Below are positions 1-12,289 of a stretch of DNA of 64,000 nucleotides, one piece after another. Source of the stretch: Tomocerus qinae (lineage: Eukaryota; Arthropoda; Collembola; Entomobryomorpha; Tomoceridae); assembly GCA_020055645.1 (NCBI GenBank), contig CM034546.1, forward strand, positions 10,354,001-10,418,000, written 5' to 3'. A model generated the notes under the pieces. The model saw nothing but the letters and a program-made list of their open reading frames with translations, made no database searches and was not told the origin of the DNA. Each line of letters begins with the position of its first letter. The stretch's first letter is position 1. The position numbers were made by a program, and so were the translations under genes.

Positions 1-236
1 CACTTTATTTTTGCGTTTTCTGCAACCAATTAGATTTTTCTACATCAATCTTACGATTTCCTATCACGCAGTGTTAAAATCAGCATCGCTAGAGAACAAT
101 AACGTAGTTTGACATATTTATCAGTGATATACACTAAAGAAAAGATCTAAGCAGACTACTTTGGAGTTTCAAATTTGGATAGTACATAATCGGATTCCAA
201 TTATTAGTCCTCAAACATTTTTAACAAGGAATAGTA

Positions 237-1290
237 GTGCCTGAAGTTTTTGTCATTCTGATAATATACTTAGTCAACATTCAGTCAGCCAATTTGCTTG
301 CTGTTCTGTCTGTATGCACAATAATATTTGCTATGAGAAAAATTTTAAAATTTAGAAAATTGAAACCATATAAACTGTTAATCAAATTTTTCAATAAGTA
401 TTATTTACAGAAAGTTTCTATGAAAGATGAACTATTTGAAATAAATGAAACAAACGAAATAAATAAATAGTATTTTGGAATGTATCAAATAAATACAACT
501 AGCATATAGCATGTGTGAATTAGTTCAAGTTCTACCGTTGACTGGGGTTACGGCTAAAAGGAACCTGAATAGGTCCAGGCTAAGCCAGGCCAGGGCATCG
601 AAAAACCCGGGTTTTTTAGGAAAAAACCCTCGACCCCGGGTTTTTTGGGTTTAAGGGTTTTTATATAATTATAGGCATAAATGCAAGCCTATACTAAGTA
701 TACTATAGTATATATAGGAAAATTACAGCTGACAATAAAAAAACCATGTAATCCTAAAACCACCATTATTTACGTCTATAAAATCAAAAATTAAAACATA
801 AAAATTCATATTTTAACATGTTTTAGTACAGTTATCACGCAGTATTTTTCGTGAGCATCTATATTAATTATTATACTGTTTGATAAACTAGTGAAAAACT
901 CTATGCATTATTATATTTTACTGATTAAATAGACTTTAAGAAATTCCTTTAATAATGTGGAGCTTTACTTATGAAGCAGTACAGTAATTAATGTGAAAGT
1001 GGTTAATTAAAATTCAGTATAATTAATGTTTCCACTTATGTACCCCGTAGCATTCAATGGAGATTCCTAAATATAAGTTAATTGTATAAACCAATATCTT
1101 CACAGCGATTAAAATGTACATGAAACAAATAATACATGAACATGAATGCATAGACATTACGATCGTGGTGTCCATATATTCACGTGGTTCACGATGTAGA
1201 ATTACTGCAAGTATTAAAGTATGAAAGCTATATTATTTTGTTTCCACCTGATTATACATTTGTTTACGTTTTCGAATAGAAATATGACAA
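237..1290. other. Gene-free AT-rich stretch
   Basis: I see no supportable gene here. The only open frame (237-470) starts at GTG and has no splice or domain support. Around 600-663 there are AAAACCCGGGTTTT-like runs. They recur in roughly inverted form at about 1963-2050 and again near 6055-6085, so they are probably a degenerate dispersed repeat. Confidence 0.5.
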
Positions 1291-1300
1291 TGTTAGCATA

Positions 1301-1902
1301 GGATAGAGTTCACCGGGTAAATAGAAAAAGGTTTTTAGTCAATAAAAAAAGGCTTTTAGTAAATAGTCCAACGGTCCATAAAAAGAAGTAACTGGGTCAA
1401 AGTACGAAAGTCAATAGAAGGAGTGATATAAAAGAGAATGAAATATGCTATGCTAAGGAGAATGAAATAATTCAATAGCATAGGTAAGCTCTTATCTACA
1501 ATTGATAAGATGTTCATGCAAGGTACTTTACACATCTTATTATATTAGAGGAATCGTATGACTAAGAACTCGACCTATGCCTGGACGTATGCAGCCCAGG
1601 GTTTAATAACTCATATACTCAAGTTTAACTCATACGATACAATGTTATTGTCTAATTTAAATACTTAATAAAATGTTGATTTAATTTTGACTAATTATAA
1701 AAATCATTCAAAGTTCTCATTTGTTATTATAATTATGATTTAATATTGACTAAATAAAACCATTCTAAGTATTGACCCTTGAACTCTTTCTATTGACTTT
1801 CGTACTTTTTTTTATTGACCCAGTTACTTCTTTTTATGGACTGTTGGACTATTTACTAATTGACTAAAAACCTTTTTCTATTTACCCATAAACCTTTACC
1901 CG
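1301..1902. mobile_element. Foldback-type MITE (~600 bp)
   Basis: Two long inverted arms face each other, about 1315-1425 and 1785-1900. They share, in inverted orientation, GGGTAAATAGAAAAAGG, TAGTAAATAGTCCAAC, AAAAAGAAGTAACTGGGTCA and GTACGAAAGTCAATAGA, and differ by small insertions. No coding capacity lies between them. The 9-mer GTTAGCATA lies on both sides (1292-1300 and 1902-1910) and may be the target duplication. The outermost bases pair less well than the inner arms, so the exact ends are uncertain. This is a non-autonomous DNA transposon; the superfamily is not certain. Confidence 0.7.
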
Positions 1903-2122
1903 TTAGCATATGTTTTGCTTATATAAATGGAGCTTTAGTGCATATTAATGAATGTTTTGTTAAAAACCCAAAAAATCACGGGATTTTTAAGTGAATTGGG
2001 TGGGTTTTTTGCCTAAAAACCCCAACCCATAACAACCCGACCCACAACCCTGAGCCAGGCTCCCGCCATACATACCTTCTTCAGGCTATACATATAATAA
2101 TAGCATTATATGTATAGCAATA

Positions 2123-2189
2123 CAATGTTAAAAGAGTAGTGAGTACACTTCCTCCCTGGAGGAGGTGTACTCAGTACTCTTTTACATTG
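2123..2189. repeat. Long imperfect hairpin
   Basis: About 29-33 bases (CAATGTTAAAAGAGTAGTGA...) pair with the reverse complement immediately downstream (...CAGTACTCTTTTACATTG), with few mismatches and a loop of about 5 bases. It could be a small foldback element or a pre-miRNA-like hairpin. I see no further support for either. Confidence 0.6.
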
Positions 2190-2368
2190 GGACCATGTGA
2201 CTCTTCGCTCATACACTAGTATATTAATAATAAATATAACCTACCCTATGTTTATCATTTATTTTAAATATATAATATTTTCGATTTTAAAAATATTAAT
2301 GTTTTTTTCCAAAATATTTCAAGTGAGATATCTAACTGATTCTTATTCTCATATAAGTAATGAATTTG

Positions 2369-4315
2369 TTAAAACATCTTACGCAATTCAAAGACATCAT
2401 CCATTACAGCAGGAAATACACGATTTGGAATATTTATAGTGAGCATCTTTAGTCTTTTTAAATATCTTAAAACATGTACTTGTAAAGTAAAATGCCAAAT
2501 CCTTTCCAGGAACAGTGTAACGAAAGACCCAATCAAGATGTATCCACAAACAAAGAAAATGGTGTGAATCTTCATTGAAAAACTTATAGGCACTGTCTGA
2601 GACTCATCATGCTTCAGGTTTAAATAGGTTATTTTAGCCTCCCAAAAAGTTTTAAAATAGTATTGTTGCTTAAAATATTTTAAGAAGCCTCTTTCTTGCA
2701 TGTTCTGAAAATAGGAAAGGAATTTGTAACGGTAGCAACTATAGAATGTATTAGAATAAGGATCAGTCAAATCTGTTTCCTTCACAGTCATGCACACACC
2801 ATCTGAAGAGATTTCAGATGGTACTAAGGGCACGAGGTATTTGCCTAACTCTTTTTCAAATACGTCAAATACCTTCAAAGCAAAGTTAGTCAACAATTTA
2901 AACGTTAATTTCCGTAGTCCCATTTCTTTGTCATTAGATGATGCATCGGTTTGCCAATCGAATCTGTAGACACTTTTATTATATCTATCCAGAATATTAT
3001 ATTTCTCAAAATGTTCTTTTCGCTCTTCGTCAAAATCCCTAATCTTGTCTTTCTGCAGCAACAACTTGTATCCATTTTCCACGAGATCTTTAAAGTCTAT
3101 AAATTGTTTTCTGTCTGGTGGTGCAATTATCTCGCTTGTTATCCACGTCTCATATTGAGTAGCAAGTACAAATCCCATTGACACAATTACCAAATACAAA
3201 ATGTTTCTCCCTTTATTGTAAACATCCTGATTTAAAAAAACGGCTATTGTGGATAGGAAAATTATTTGCATTCTGTTGTAGAAAGAAGTAATTCTGAAGC
3301 TCAAAACGTAAAATGAAATCGGGATTAGCGAGATTAGCAGCCACCAGCAATAATCATCAAATGTATTTTGAATCAGAACTGTCAAAGGAGTATCGAGGAA
3401 ACGAGGATTGGCTTCACAGTAACATGGAATGTTCTCTTCAAAGTACTCAATGAAAAGAGTTTGATACCAATGTACATTATAAGTGTATACTCTACTACAA
3501 AGCAAAGTAATTTGTCCATATAGTTTATGTTCTTTTAAATCTTCTACTCTCCTTCCATATACTGCAGTGAAGTTAAATCTCTCAGACATCAACTCAACAG
3601 CTCTCACTGAATTTTGACAATTATATCCCTCTTTCATTGTTGTGTAGATTGTTTCCTGGCATATTGACATTTTCCTAGATCCACTGAACCTAAACAGGCC
3701 ATCATAACCGGCAATCTCAATACCATGAAGATTGCCATTTAAAGTAATCCAAATCTTTTCCCATTCTTCCTCGGATAATCTGTCTTTGATTCGATAAAGG
3801 GATAAACCCTCATTTTCAGAATTGTAGAGAATTGGAGTGTAAACTGAATATTTGTTCCTTCCTCTCATTGCAAATATGAAGAGAGGAGTCATCAAATCTT
3901 CAATGAGGTTTGATCCCCACTATGGATTCATCAATTTCAATTCATCTTTGATGACAATTATAAATCTTGAATCCCAACGATTTATTTCTTTTCCAACGTA
4001 TCTAACCAGACTTATCCAAGTAGGACGTGGTTCCATGAGAACATTTACACTGCACAAATTTCTAGACAGATCCCGTGGATTATCCCAATGACGACCGAAA
4101 ATAGATAAGTCATAATTGGATATTGCTAAGGTCCAGGGTTGGCCATTTTGGTTGGACAATATAAAATCTGTCTGCCATTCGGATTGGTCCAAAGTGACCA
4201 TGTTAAAATCGCAATTACTATAAAATGGCAAATGAAAACATTGGACATTGTTGGTGACGATAACAGTTAATAAAAATAAGACAAAACGAATCATAGAATA
4301 TATTTCCATATGCAT
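2369..4315 (-). pseudogene. Divergent ionotropic receptor (IR)-like gene with one in-frame stop
   Basis: This is an intronless reading frame of about 647 codons, interrupted once by TAG at 3920-3922; both halves are in the same frame. The N-terminal half has a signal peptide (residues ~1-25, hydrophobic FVLFLLTVIV core) and an extracellular domain. The C-terminal half shows IR/iGluR topology. A first TM segment is WWLLISLIPISFYVL. Next comes a hydrophobic block ending in WITSEIIAPPDRKQF, then FKDLVENGYKLL, which resembles the M3-to-S2 junction. A Cys-containing S2-like region follows, and then a last TM (FFVCGYILIGSFVTLFL). Divergent IRs are ligand-gated cation channels in arthropod chemosensory neurons; the ligand is unknown. 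The TAG is followed at once by TGG and eight more codons, then an intact ~508-codon frame with no other lesion. It may be a very young pseudogene, a read-through allele or a sequencing error. Start chosen: the ATG at 4315, just before the signal peptide. Confidence 0.72.
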
Positions 4316-6333
4316 TTTGTCAAAATCAAAGCTCAGCCTATCAAAAAAATAATTTTAATAATATAAAGACAGAAAGGAATATTTCATTAAATGTGGAAAG
4401 GTATATTTCTGTTGCTCAGAGTTTTTGTCGTTTTATAGGCACAACGGCACAAGAGATTCCCAATGTCAAGTATCGTATAATTCAATTCAGATTGATTGCA
4501 GATCTCAATCGGCTAACTAAATTTATAGTATGGGGTTGCTTACGTAAAATTTAAATAATATTCAGTTAAGCATTTAAGTAAAGGTAACTTAGTGGGTGTG
4601 AGTTAAACCAAAGATGGACGAAATATTTTATTGCTAATAACTGTTTTTAATAAATCTTTAATATTGTTTCTCCCCTGCTTCGAGCTTCGGTTCTATTATT
4701 CTGTGGGCACTGGGTTTGATACACACTGTTTAAACTATTCGGGAGTATCTAGGTAAATAGTTCGTTTTTGAATCCAAATTTCTGATAATAAATGTAGGTT
4801 ATTTTCACTTCACTTTGATAAGACGTGTTATTACGTTGCAATCACAAAAAATTAATTAAGGCTGCTAAATAGGTCAGATACACAATACACTGTGTTTGAC
4901 ATATATATCCATAGAAGATAGATGTAATTTCAGTTCAGTATATCGTTAAAAGTCGTTTAATAGCTCTAAAATTACATAAAAGGTCAAATGGTTATTATCA
5001 TATGTCAATATTCAAATGTTTGTAAAGATAAACTCCTCAATTGTTTTATAGCAGCACTTTGCAGAGTATAAATGTCACATTAACTAGTCGACGAGAAACA
5101 TTCGTAGATTTAGTTTATATGATGTATGTATGTGTCTTAAGTTGACTATATTCTTAATATTTGATATTTGAACCATAAGCATAACTTAACTCTCGAAGTA
5201 TCTTTATACATACTGACATACTTAGTAGTTGTTTAAAGTATTGTTTATTGCTGTTGCTGGGACAGTTCAAGAAGCCTAAGCTATGTAGTTTATTAGTATA
5301 AGAAGGCAGTCTCGGATAGACACGAAAGTTGACAATATTATACATAACAAAGTCAAAAGCCTGTATACAGCACAGTGTCCTATAATTTGGGCTTTAATTA
5401 TTTGTGATTTATTTGTAATCAAAACCAGAGAAAAATTGACTAAATAGTGTAAATGGCATTATCATAGTAAACAGTAGAGTTACTGAAGTAAAGTAAAACA
5501 TAGACTGTACAATTGTATGGTCGGATGGCGATTGGTGATATGAGTAGACCGGATATCGAAAGTACTGAGGTTCGATTCCTGAATTGACCATCAAATAAAT
5601 TGTTTATTTTACTGAATACACCTGATGGCTCAAATACTACTTTCTAGTGTAAATGAACTTAAAGCTTATTATTGCCTTTAAATTTTTATTTCTATTTCCT
5701 TTCATACTGGAGAACAATTGAATTTGAAAAGAATAATAAAAAATCTAATTCAATACCAAACTATTCCAAGTGAATAAAGCCGAACTAATAAACCTTCTTT
5801 ATCGTTATATATTATAGCATTAGGAATATTTCCGACACTGTTTGAACTGAGAGTTCTCTTAGCTAAGAAATGGTAATAAAATATTTACGCGTGTTATGGC
5901 CCAACACTTTGGGTCTCTGACGCCATGCTATTAGGTTTCTCTTGATATACTACTATATGTATAGAGATGTTTTCCAAAAGAAAGTATTCGCTGAAATTCA
6001 GGGTTTGGAACACCAGGGGATTTTCCTTTTGATACCAAATGACCTCAGCCACTTACCCAAAAACCCAAATTTTTGGGTTTTTGCATATTATTATTAGTAA
6101 AATATAGTATTATAAAAAATATTATAATATGATTGTAAATATTTCATTATTATCAGATATTGAAATTAAGAGTCAGAAAGCAAATTTATAAAATGTTAAA
6201 ACCCTCAACTATGCTTTAACAGCGGATTGATAGTAGTTCAAGACGAATGTATATTACATACACTACCACATCAAATGCAATATCTGAAGCATATTACATG
6301 GATGGAACTACCAATATATTACATGACTGTTCT
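4316..6333. other. Gene-free stretch
   Basis: No gene is supported. Two short minus-strand open frames (5154-5345, 5409-5594) lack domains, composition bias or splice context. A tRNA-promoter-like pair of boxes lies near 5516-5592 (see findings). A degenerate CCCAAAAACCC/GGGTTTTT repeat is at 6055-6085. Confidence 0.5.
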
Positions 6334-6361
6334 AACTTCGAGACTATTTAGTCTCGAAGTT
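6334..6361. repeat. Perfect short hairpin
   Basis: AACTTCGAGACT and AGTCTCGAAGTT are perfect inverted repeats of 12 bases around a 4-base ATTT loop. No U-tract or gene end accompanies it, so its function is unknown. Confidence 0.75.
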
Positions 6362-6654
6362 CAACATTCGGTCCGATAATGAAGAAGCAGGACCCTATAA
6401 TTCCTTTGCAGAACAATGCGATGTGAGTGGTCTGGGCAACATCTGGTCTGGTCTGGTTTCATGCACTTGAAATATTTCTCGGAAATAAATAGGCAATATT
6501 TTTGAAATATTTCTCGAAATATTTCACTCCCAACTTCCTTGAAAAATGAAATATTTGAAATAAATGAAATAAATAGGGTACATGGCATTTATTTCAATAA
6601 ATTTCAACAAATTTCGCGCGAAATAAATGAATTGCGCGTGCGTGTACACATGCG

Positions 6655-6903
6655 CATTGTATTTATTTCATTTATTTCAAAAATTTCATTTATTTCAAAA
6701 ATTTCATTTATTTCAAAAATTTCATTTATTTCAAAAATTTCAAAAATTTCATTTATTTCAAAAATTTCAAAAATTTCATTTATTTCAAAAATTTCAAAAA
6801 TTTCATTTATTTCAAAAATTTCAAAAATTTCATTTATTTCATTTATTTCAAAAATTTCATTAATTTCAAAATTTCATTAATTTCATTAATTTCATTTATT
6901 TCA
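6655..6903. repeat. TTCATTTATTTCAAAAA-type microsatellite array
   Basis: The units TTTCATTTATTTCAAAAA and TTTCAAAAA repeat in variable order for about 250 bp. The array is open in two plus frames only because no stop is generated, giving FISKISFISK-type peptides. It should not be annotated as protein. Related ATGAAATATTTGAAATAAATG sequence lies immediately upstream. Confidence 0.9.
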
Positions 6904-8217
6904 AATATTTAATTTTGTAAGAAAAATTCCTTGAAATAAGAAATTATTGCCATGTCTGGGTCTGGGACTCCTCACCCAACCAGTCGCATTGTTAACGGAA
7001 GGAAAGGCATAGACTATTTCATTGTCCGACTCAATGAATGGAGCCGAAGTTAGAAAAATCATGTAGTAATAATATCCACAATAATGTCTCGAATCAATAA
7101 ACTGTCTACTATTATATACGTGCCAAGTAAACATTCCTAAGACAGTAAGAATTTCTGGGAATGGTTTTAAGCTGTCTATAAGCCATAGCTATATAAAATA
7201 TTTAAGCATGTTTTGGTTAAAAGTAGTTTCACTAAGGTACAAAGAACTTTGCTGACCCCAATGAGCTTTTGTTCACAAGCTGGCTTCCACCATGATATCG
7301 ATGATTTCGGAGGTGAACATACAGTAGAATAATAATATTATAATATACCACTATTATTACAGTATTGCAATCAAGAAAATATATATTAGTGATGTTATTC
7401 AGTAGTTATTGTCAAACACAAAGTTGAAGCATCATTTTATGATATTCATTCTGTTAATGTAAAACTAAAGAAAAAGGATTAGGTTATTTGACTTTTATGC
7501 ATTTATATAATTTGTGATTTTAATATAATCATTTCTAGTCCACCAACGAGCAAGCATATTTTATGTAAAGCTTAGCGCTAGAGTTTTTCATCAAGGTGTC
7601 ATTAACATTTTCATTTTTTGATATGCATGCATGCACAATTACAAAGAGATTTTACAGAAAACACATTTGCATTATTATTAATTTTGTGTGAATAACGGTT
7701 ACTTCTTAAGTTAGTTATAGTTTATAGAATTTATTTAAATATATTTATTAATTAGATTCGGTCACAGTCATTGGTTTGCCGAGCATTAATATATATTCTT
7801 TTCCGTCTGCATGTCTAATACATCACCTGAAAAATTTTGTTTGCTGTATATTTATCACCAAAGAAGACCTTTTTACCAAAGCACCATGACATGATTACTC
7901 CTCCAAAACAAAGAGAAATATACCCAAGGTTCCCTTCCTGAGAAATTTGTTGTCCTTCCCACCTCTGATGTAGAAGCATGACAAAAATCTAAGGAAGATA
8001 ATAATAGTTCCTAAAATAGAATGCGAATCGTAGGCAAAGCGTTAAAGAAAGATTATTAAAATTTTATAAATATTACCAAATATTATTGGAAACAGTAATT
8101 CGCTTTAAATATTTAGAGAATACAACTGGAAAAGTAACTACGGATCGTTTTTATATCTCCACTCAAGCTAATCTTTAACATTGTACTGGGTGGTAGAACT
8201 TACACAAGGAAATATTG
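6904..8217. other. Gene-free stretch
   Basis: AT-rich DNA in which I see no supportable gene, RNA or clear repeat. The short minus-strand frame at 6901-7134 has no supporting feature. Confidence 0.45.
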
Positions 8218-8221
8218 CATA

Positions 8222-8656
8222 TGTTAGCGGCAATAAGTGAATTCAGGCATTAAGCTTAATGCCTAGGCATTAAGTGTAATTTTGAAACATTTTAGTTTTT
8301 CGCACTTAAAATTTGAAAGAACATTCATATACCATTATTTCGTATTTGTATGTGAATAAGGACAATTTTAGAAGTCCAAAAAGGTAAAGATGTTTACGGT
8401 GTCATGAATAAGGACCGAGTTATAGACCTTCAGACTTTTGCATAAAAACCTCCACAATGTCTTAAGTCTTAGTCGCACGCTATTCATATGCGGCGTTTTA
8501 AACTCCTTACAATGTCCTTATTCAGGAAAAAGAATATAACTGGACTAAATAAATGGTCTTCTAAATTTCAAATACTAAAAACTGGAATTCTTCAAAAATT
8601 TTACTTATTGCCTAGGCATTAAGCTTAATGCCTGAATTCACTTATTGCCGCTAACA
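8222..8656. mobile_element. MITE with ~60-bp TIRs and CATA duplication
   Basis: It begins TGTTAGCGGCAATAAGTGAA and ends with the exact reverse complement. The arms continue with GGCATTAAGCTTAATGCCTA, itself a palindrome, for about 60 bp. The flanking 4-mer CATA (8218-8221 and 8657-8660) is a plausible target duplication. The interior is non-coding. Confidence 0.8.
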
Positions 8657-9235
8657 CATATATTAGGACCACTCATTTAAAAAGGTGGACGTGCTAGGCC
8701 AGGTGCGAAATCCCCTAATGGTTTGTTTTCTGTCAGTTTAATCCAAATAATTCAAGTACTCAATGCCAATCCGCTCAAAATAAATGTATCAATGGCTCGT
8801 GAATAGTACTATTGTGTCCTCGTACATTTCTAGAAATTAAATCAATATTCATTGCACATTAACAGAATTATGTAAGAAATAAACAATCAACAGCTTTTTA
8901 ATTCAAAAAATTCTTATCAACTCCTTGATCTGAAACTACTTGAAAGTTGATAAGCTTTAATAAGCCTTATGTATGAGATATTGGGACTCAGTGCTGACAG
9001 TACTGACTACCGAGTAAGTTATAATTTGACTCTGAATTGAATACGATAGAGTAATCACTTTGATTATTATCAACCTATAAAAATGTGAGGCCTTAAATAA
9101 TATATCTTGTTAATAATAAATCTACTTTGTATGGTGGATTTTTGACATTTAGTGTGACTTTGTATGGTATGCTATTACTTACCTAATGAATTTGTTTGGA
9201 AATAATGACTATATATAAGTGGTGGGCTTTATCGT

Positions 9236-9405
9236 ATTTGTATATATCTTACCTTACCCTACTCAACTCGTCAAGTAAGGAACCATACCGTACCCTACAG
9301 CACTCAACCAGTAAAGTAAGGAGTCTTACCGTACCCTACCCTACTCAACTTGCGATGCAAGGAACCATACCTTACCCTTCCGTACTCCATCCCTGGTAAG
9401 GGTCA
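9236..9405. repeat. Imperfect TACCCTAC-rich tandem repeat
   Basis: Units resembling ACCGTACCCTAC-CACTCAAC-GTAAGGA repeat three or four times with about 45-bp spacing. The open frame through them is an accident of the repeat. Similar TACCCATCCC/TACCGTACCC sequence recurs at about 11575-11880. Confidence 0.6.
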
Positions 9406-9519
9406 AAAGAAAAGATCAATATAATAAATTGTGTTGCTTTGCGTAAAGTAATTTTTTGTAAAATTCAAAGTATACTGTAAGAGTAGAAAACAAGCCAATT
9501 GATATATTGATACCAGTAA

Positions 9520-10119
9520 CAGTGTACAAAATTTACCACTTTTTAGCCTTTTTTACCATCACAGTGGTAAAAATGCACTTAATGGTAAAAATGCATTTAA
9601 TAGTAAATATGGTAAATTTTAGCGATTGATTATACAGCTGAGTACAGATACTAGACTTCCTAAAATAATATAAGTTTTAAAACTTTATTTTCTATGAAAT
9701 ATTTCCAATTAGCACCTTAATCAATTAAATTAATCATATTTATTTGATTGTGCACCAAAAGTTATAAAAAAATGAAGAAAGAAAGATTGTATTTGGTATA
9801 GCCCATTTAAAATTGTTGCTAGTTTAATTGAAATTAATTTCTCAATCAGCAAGGATTGTTAGCGCCTCCATTGTTTGAATCCTAATCTGATTAATGAAAA
9901 CTTATCAATTTGTGACAACAATGATCATCTGCTAAGCTATTTCATACTTTGGCACCGAATTTTATTCAAAATTCAAGCACGAAATTTAAATGAAATTATT
10001 TTTTACCATTTTTACCATTTATACCACTTACCACTACTTTTTAGGTAGTGGTATTTAACGTTAAATACCATTAAAAACCACTTACCACTGGTAAGTGGAA
10101 AATGGTATTTTGTACACTG
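9520..10119. mobile_element. hAT-type MITE, 600 bp, with exact 8-bp TSD
   Basis: The termini are CAGTGTACAAAAT and ATTTTGTACACTG. They are flanked by a perfect 8-bp duplication ACCAGTAA (9512-9519 and 10120-10127). An 8-bp TSD with CAGTG..CACTG ends is the signature of hAT-superfamily non-autonomous elements. Subterminal GGTAAAAATG / TTACCACT motifs are clustered near both ends, as transposase-binding repeats often are. There is no transposase ORF. Confidence 0.9.
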
Positions 10120-10146
10120 ACCAGTAATTATATAGAAATACTATTT

Positions 10147-11450
10147 CCCTTACGGAAAAGTCGGCATAGATATCTTGTAAGAAATTGTGTGATAATGGAG
10201 GCCAATTCCACATAAGTTTCTTACAAGTAACTTATAAGATCTTACAAGTCACTTGTAAGAAAATTGTAAGCATTTTGTATATTTCTAGCAAGAATTTTAG
10301 CATTTGCTTATATGAATCATGAAAGACATTATTGCAGGATGAATATCTCCTAAACCATTTCTCGCTATCCACTAAATTCAATTCCCATGGTAACATAAAT
10401 ATTTGTTTGGGAGTTTCATGTTTTCGTCATAATTTTGTTCCGTAAACACAAACGACATAGAAATTACAAGCAGTCGCAATTTTTAAATTCCAAAGTTCTT
10501 TTCTTGACTTAGGTCTTTGGCAGACTCCAAAAGTACTGCAACAGCATAATCTCGAATTAGAAGTTACTCAATTTCGTCGGAAATGTACTACCGACTGGGT
10601 GGACTTATCCTATAGGCAACATTACACCTAACATCCTTTTTATTCAATAAACCGCAAGAGTCAGGTTAATATTCCACGGGGTTTAACTACCCTTACGGAA
10701 AAGTCGCCATAGATATCTTGTAAGAAATTGTGTGATAATGGAGGCCAATTCCACATAAGTTTCTTACAAGTAAATTATAAGATCTTACAAGTCACTTGTA
10801 AGAAAATTGTAAGCATTTTGTATATTTCTAGGAAGAATTTTAGCATTTGCTTATATGAATCATGAAAGATGCAGGATGAATATCTCCTAAACCTTTTCTC
10901 GCTATCCACTAAATTCAATTCCCATGGTAACATAAATAGTTGTTTGGGAATTTCATGTTTTCGGCATAATTTTGTTCCGTGAACACAAACGACATAGAAA
11001 ATACAAGCAGTCGCAATTTTTAAATTCCAAGGTTCTTTTCTTGACTTAGGTCTTTGGCCTTTGGCAGATTCAAGTACTGCTGCAACTGCATTATCTCGAG
11101 TTAGAAGTTACTCAAATCTTCGAAAATTATCCATAACTTTGGAACTGTACATTTAACAAATATGTTTTTACAGACCGACGTAATGTCTTGAAAGTAATGA
11201 AAGTAGTTTCCACTCCTACTCCTATCCTATATTCCTTGCTCCGATCCAAGGAATCTATATGAAAGTAACTGACTCTTACGGCTTTGAATATAGAAAGGAT
11301 GTCAGGTGTGATGTGACCTATACCCTTACGGAAAAATCATCGTAGATATCTTGTAAGAAATTGTGTGACAACGGAGGCAATTCCACATAAGTTTCTTACA
11401 AGTAAACTTATAAGATCTTACAAGTCACTTGTAAGAAAATTGTAAGTCTG
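10147..11450 (+). repeat. Tandem segmental repeat (two ~410-bp copies plus a partial third)
   Basis: Copies start at about 10147, 10690 and 11323 with CCCTTACGGAAAA-TC-CATAGATATCTTG. Copies 1 and 2 match over about 410 bp with a few differences, including a short internal deletion in copy 2. Copy 3 stops after ~125 bp. The shared 5' part is dense in inverted CTTACAAGT/ACTTGTAAG motifs and can fold on itself. There is no coding content. Confidence 0.85.
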
Positions 11451-12283
11451 GATGGTTTCGTGCTGATTGTAATAAAACTCGTGGTAATATTGTTTTTCTT
11501 GGAATACCACATGCGTAAGTGGTAATATATTTTTGTCAATCAAATAAGTAAGTAGGTTGAGTGTATGGTTCCTGTCATCCTTCCCGTATTCATCCCTTCT
11601 ACTTAAGCTATAGGTTCAAGCCATAACTTACCCATCCCTACCACATAAAGCTCAACTTGAGTCATACCGTACTCGTCCCTACTTACTTGACACTAAGACT
11701 TTCCATCCGTACTGTATACTTCGGAATATAATGTAAAACTAAAAATACCGTACCCATCCCGTACTTGGTTTGAAAGTAACTACCCTTTTCCTATCTCTAA
11801 AATCACATTAAAGTAGGGGATGGTTATGGATATGGGTCATATTTGGATGGTTAAAGTAGGGATGGCGCCCACCTCTGCTTCTGCTGTGTATGGAGATAGT
11901 TTTATATAAACATGCATTGTACACCAATACACGATATTATATATCACCATAGGTTGGTAAATTTATTCAAGTCTAAAAATATGTTGTAGAATCAAAATAT
12001 CCAAATTGAAACTGCAAAGCCATGCAGAATGCAGACAGTATGGATAGTTATAGTTATATGGGTAAGCTGAAATCAATGCTCTGAACTCCGACGTTATATC
12101 CTAACTAATATGATATCAGTATTTTTCCAATCTGTATATTTCCCATTTCGTTACAAATTGCATGAGAGTGAACGTAAGTACTATGGCCAAGACAAGTTAA
12201 TTTGTAAGTTTGATCTTCCACATTACATACCAATATGTTACCTATTATGTCAAATTAACTTAATATTGCCATAGAAAATCATA
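11451..12283. other. Gene-free flank left of the Polinton
   Basis: AT-rich DNA with imperfect TACCCATCCC/TACCGTACC repeats (11575-11880) and no gene I can support. The last ~20 bases (GCCATAGAAAATCATAAACC) are one unit of a short tandem repeat whose other units lie to the right of the Polinton at 36352-36405. Confidence 0.5.
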
Positions 12284-12289
12284 AACCGC
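12284..12289. other. Left target site duplication (AACCGC)
   Basis: Six bases, AACCGC, directly abut the left TIR and are repeated exactly after the right TIR. A 6-bp duplication is the expected product of Polinton/Maverick integrase. Confidence 0.92.

Noticed and set aside
237..470. 77-residue hydrophobic ORF
   Set aside because: Starts at GTG, no domain, no splice or promoter support.
3896..4005. Intron removing the IR stop codon
   Set aside because: The only GT-to-CATAG spans ending at the TAG are 36 or ~87 nt with weak donors, and they would delete residues that look like real coding sequence.
5516..5592. Functional tRNA gene
   Set aside because: A- and B-boxes and some acceptor pairing are present but the D-arm does not form and no clear anticodon loop results; kept only as a low-interest finding.
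6539..6880. 113-residue repetitive protein
   Set aside because: It is microsatellite DNA; two overlapping plus frames are open for the same trivial reason.
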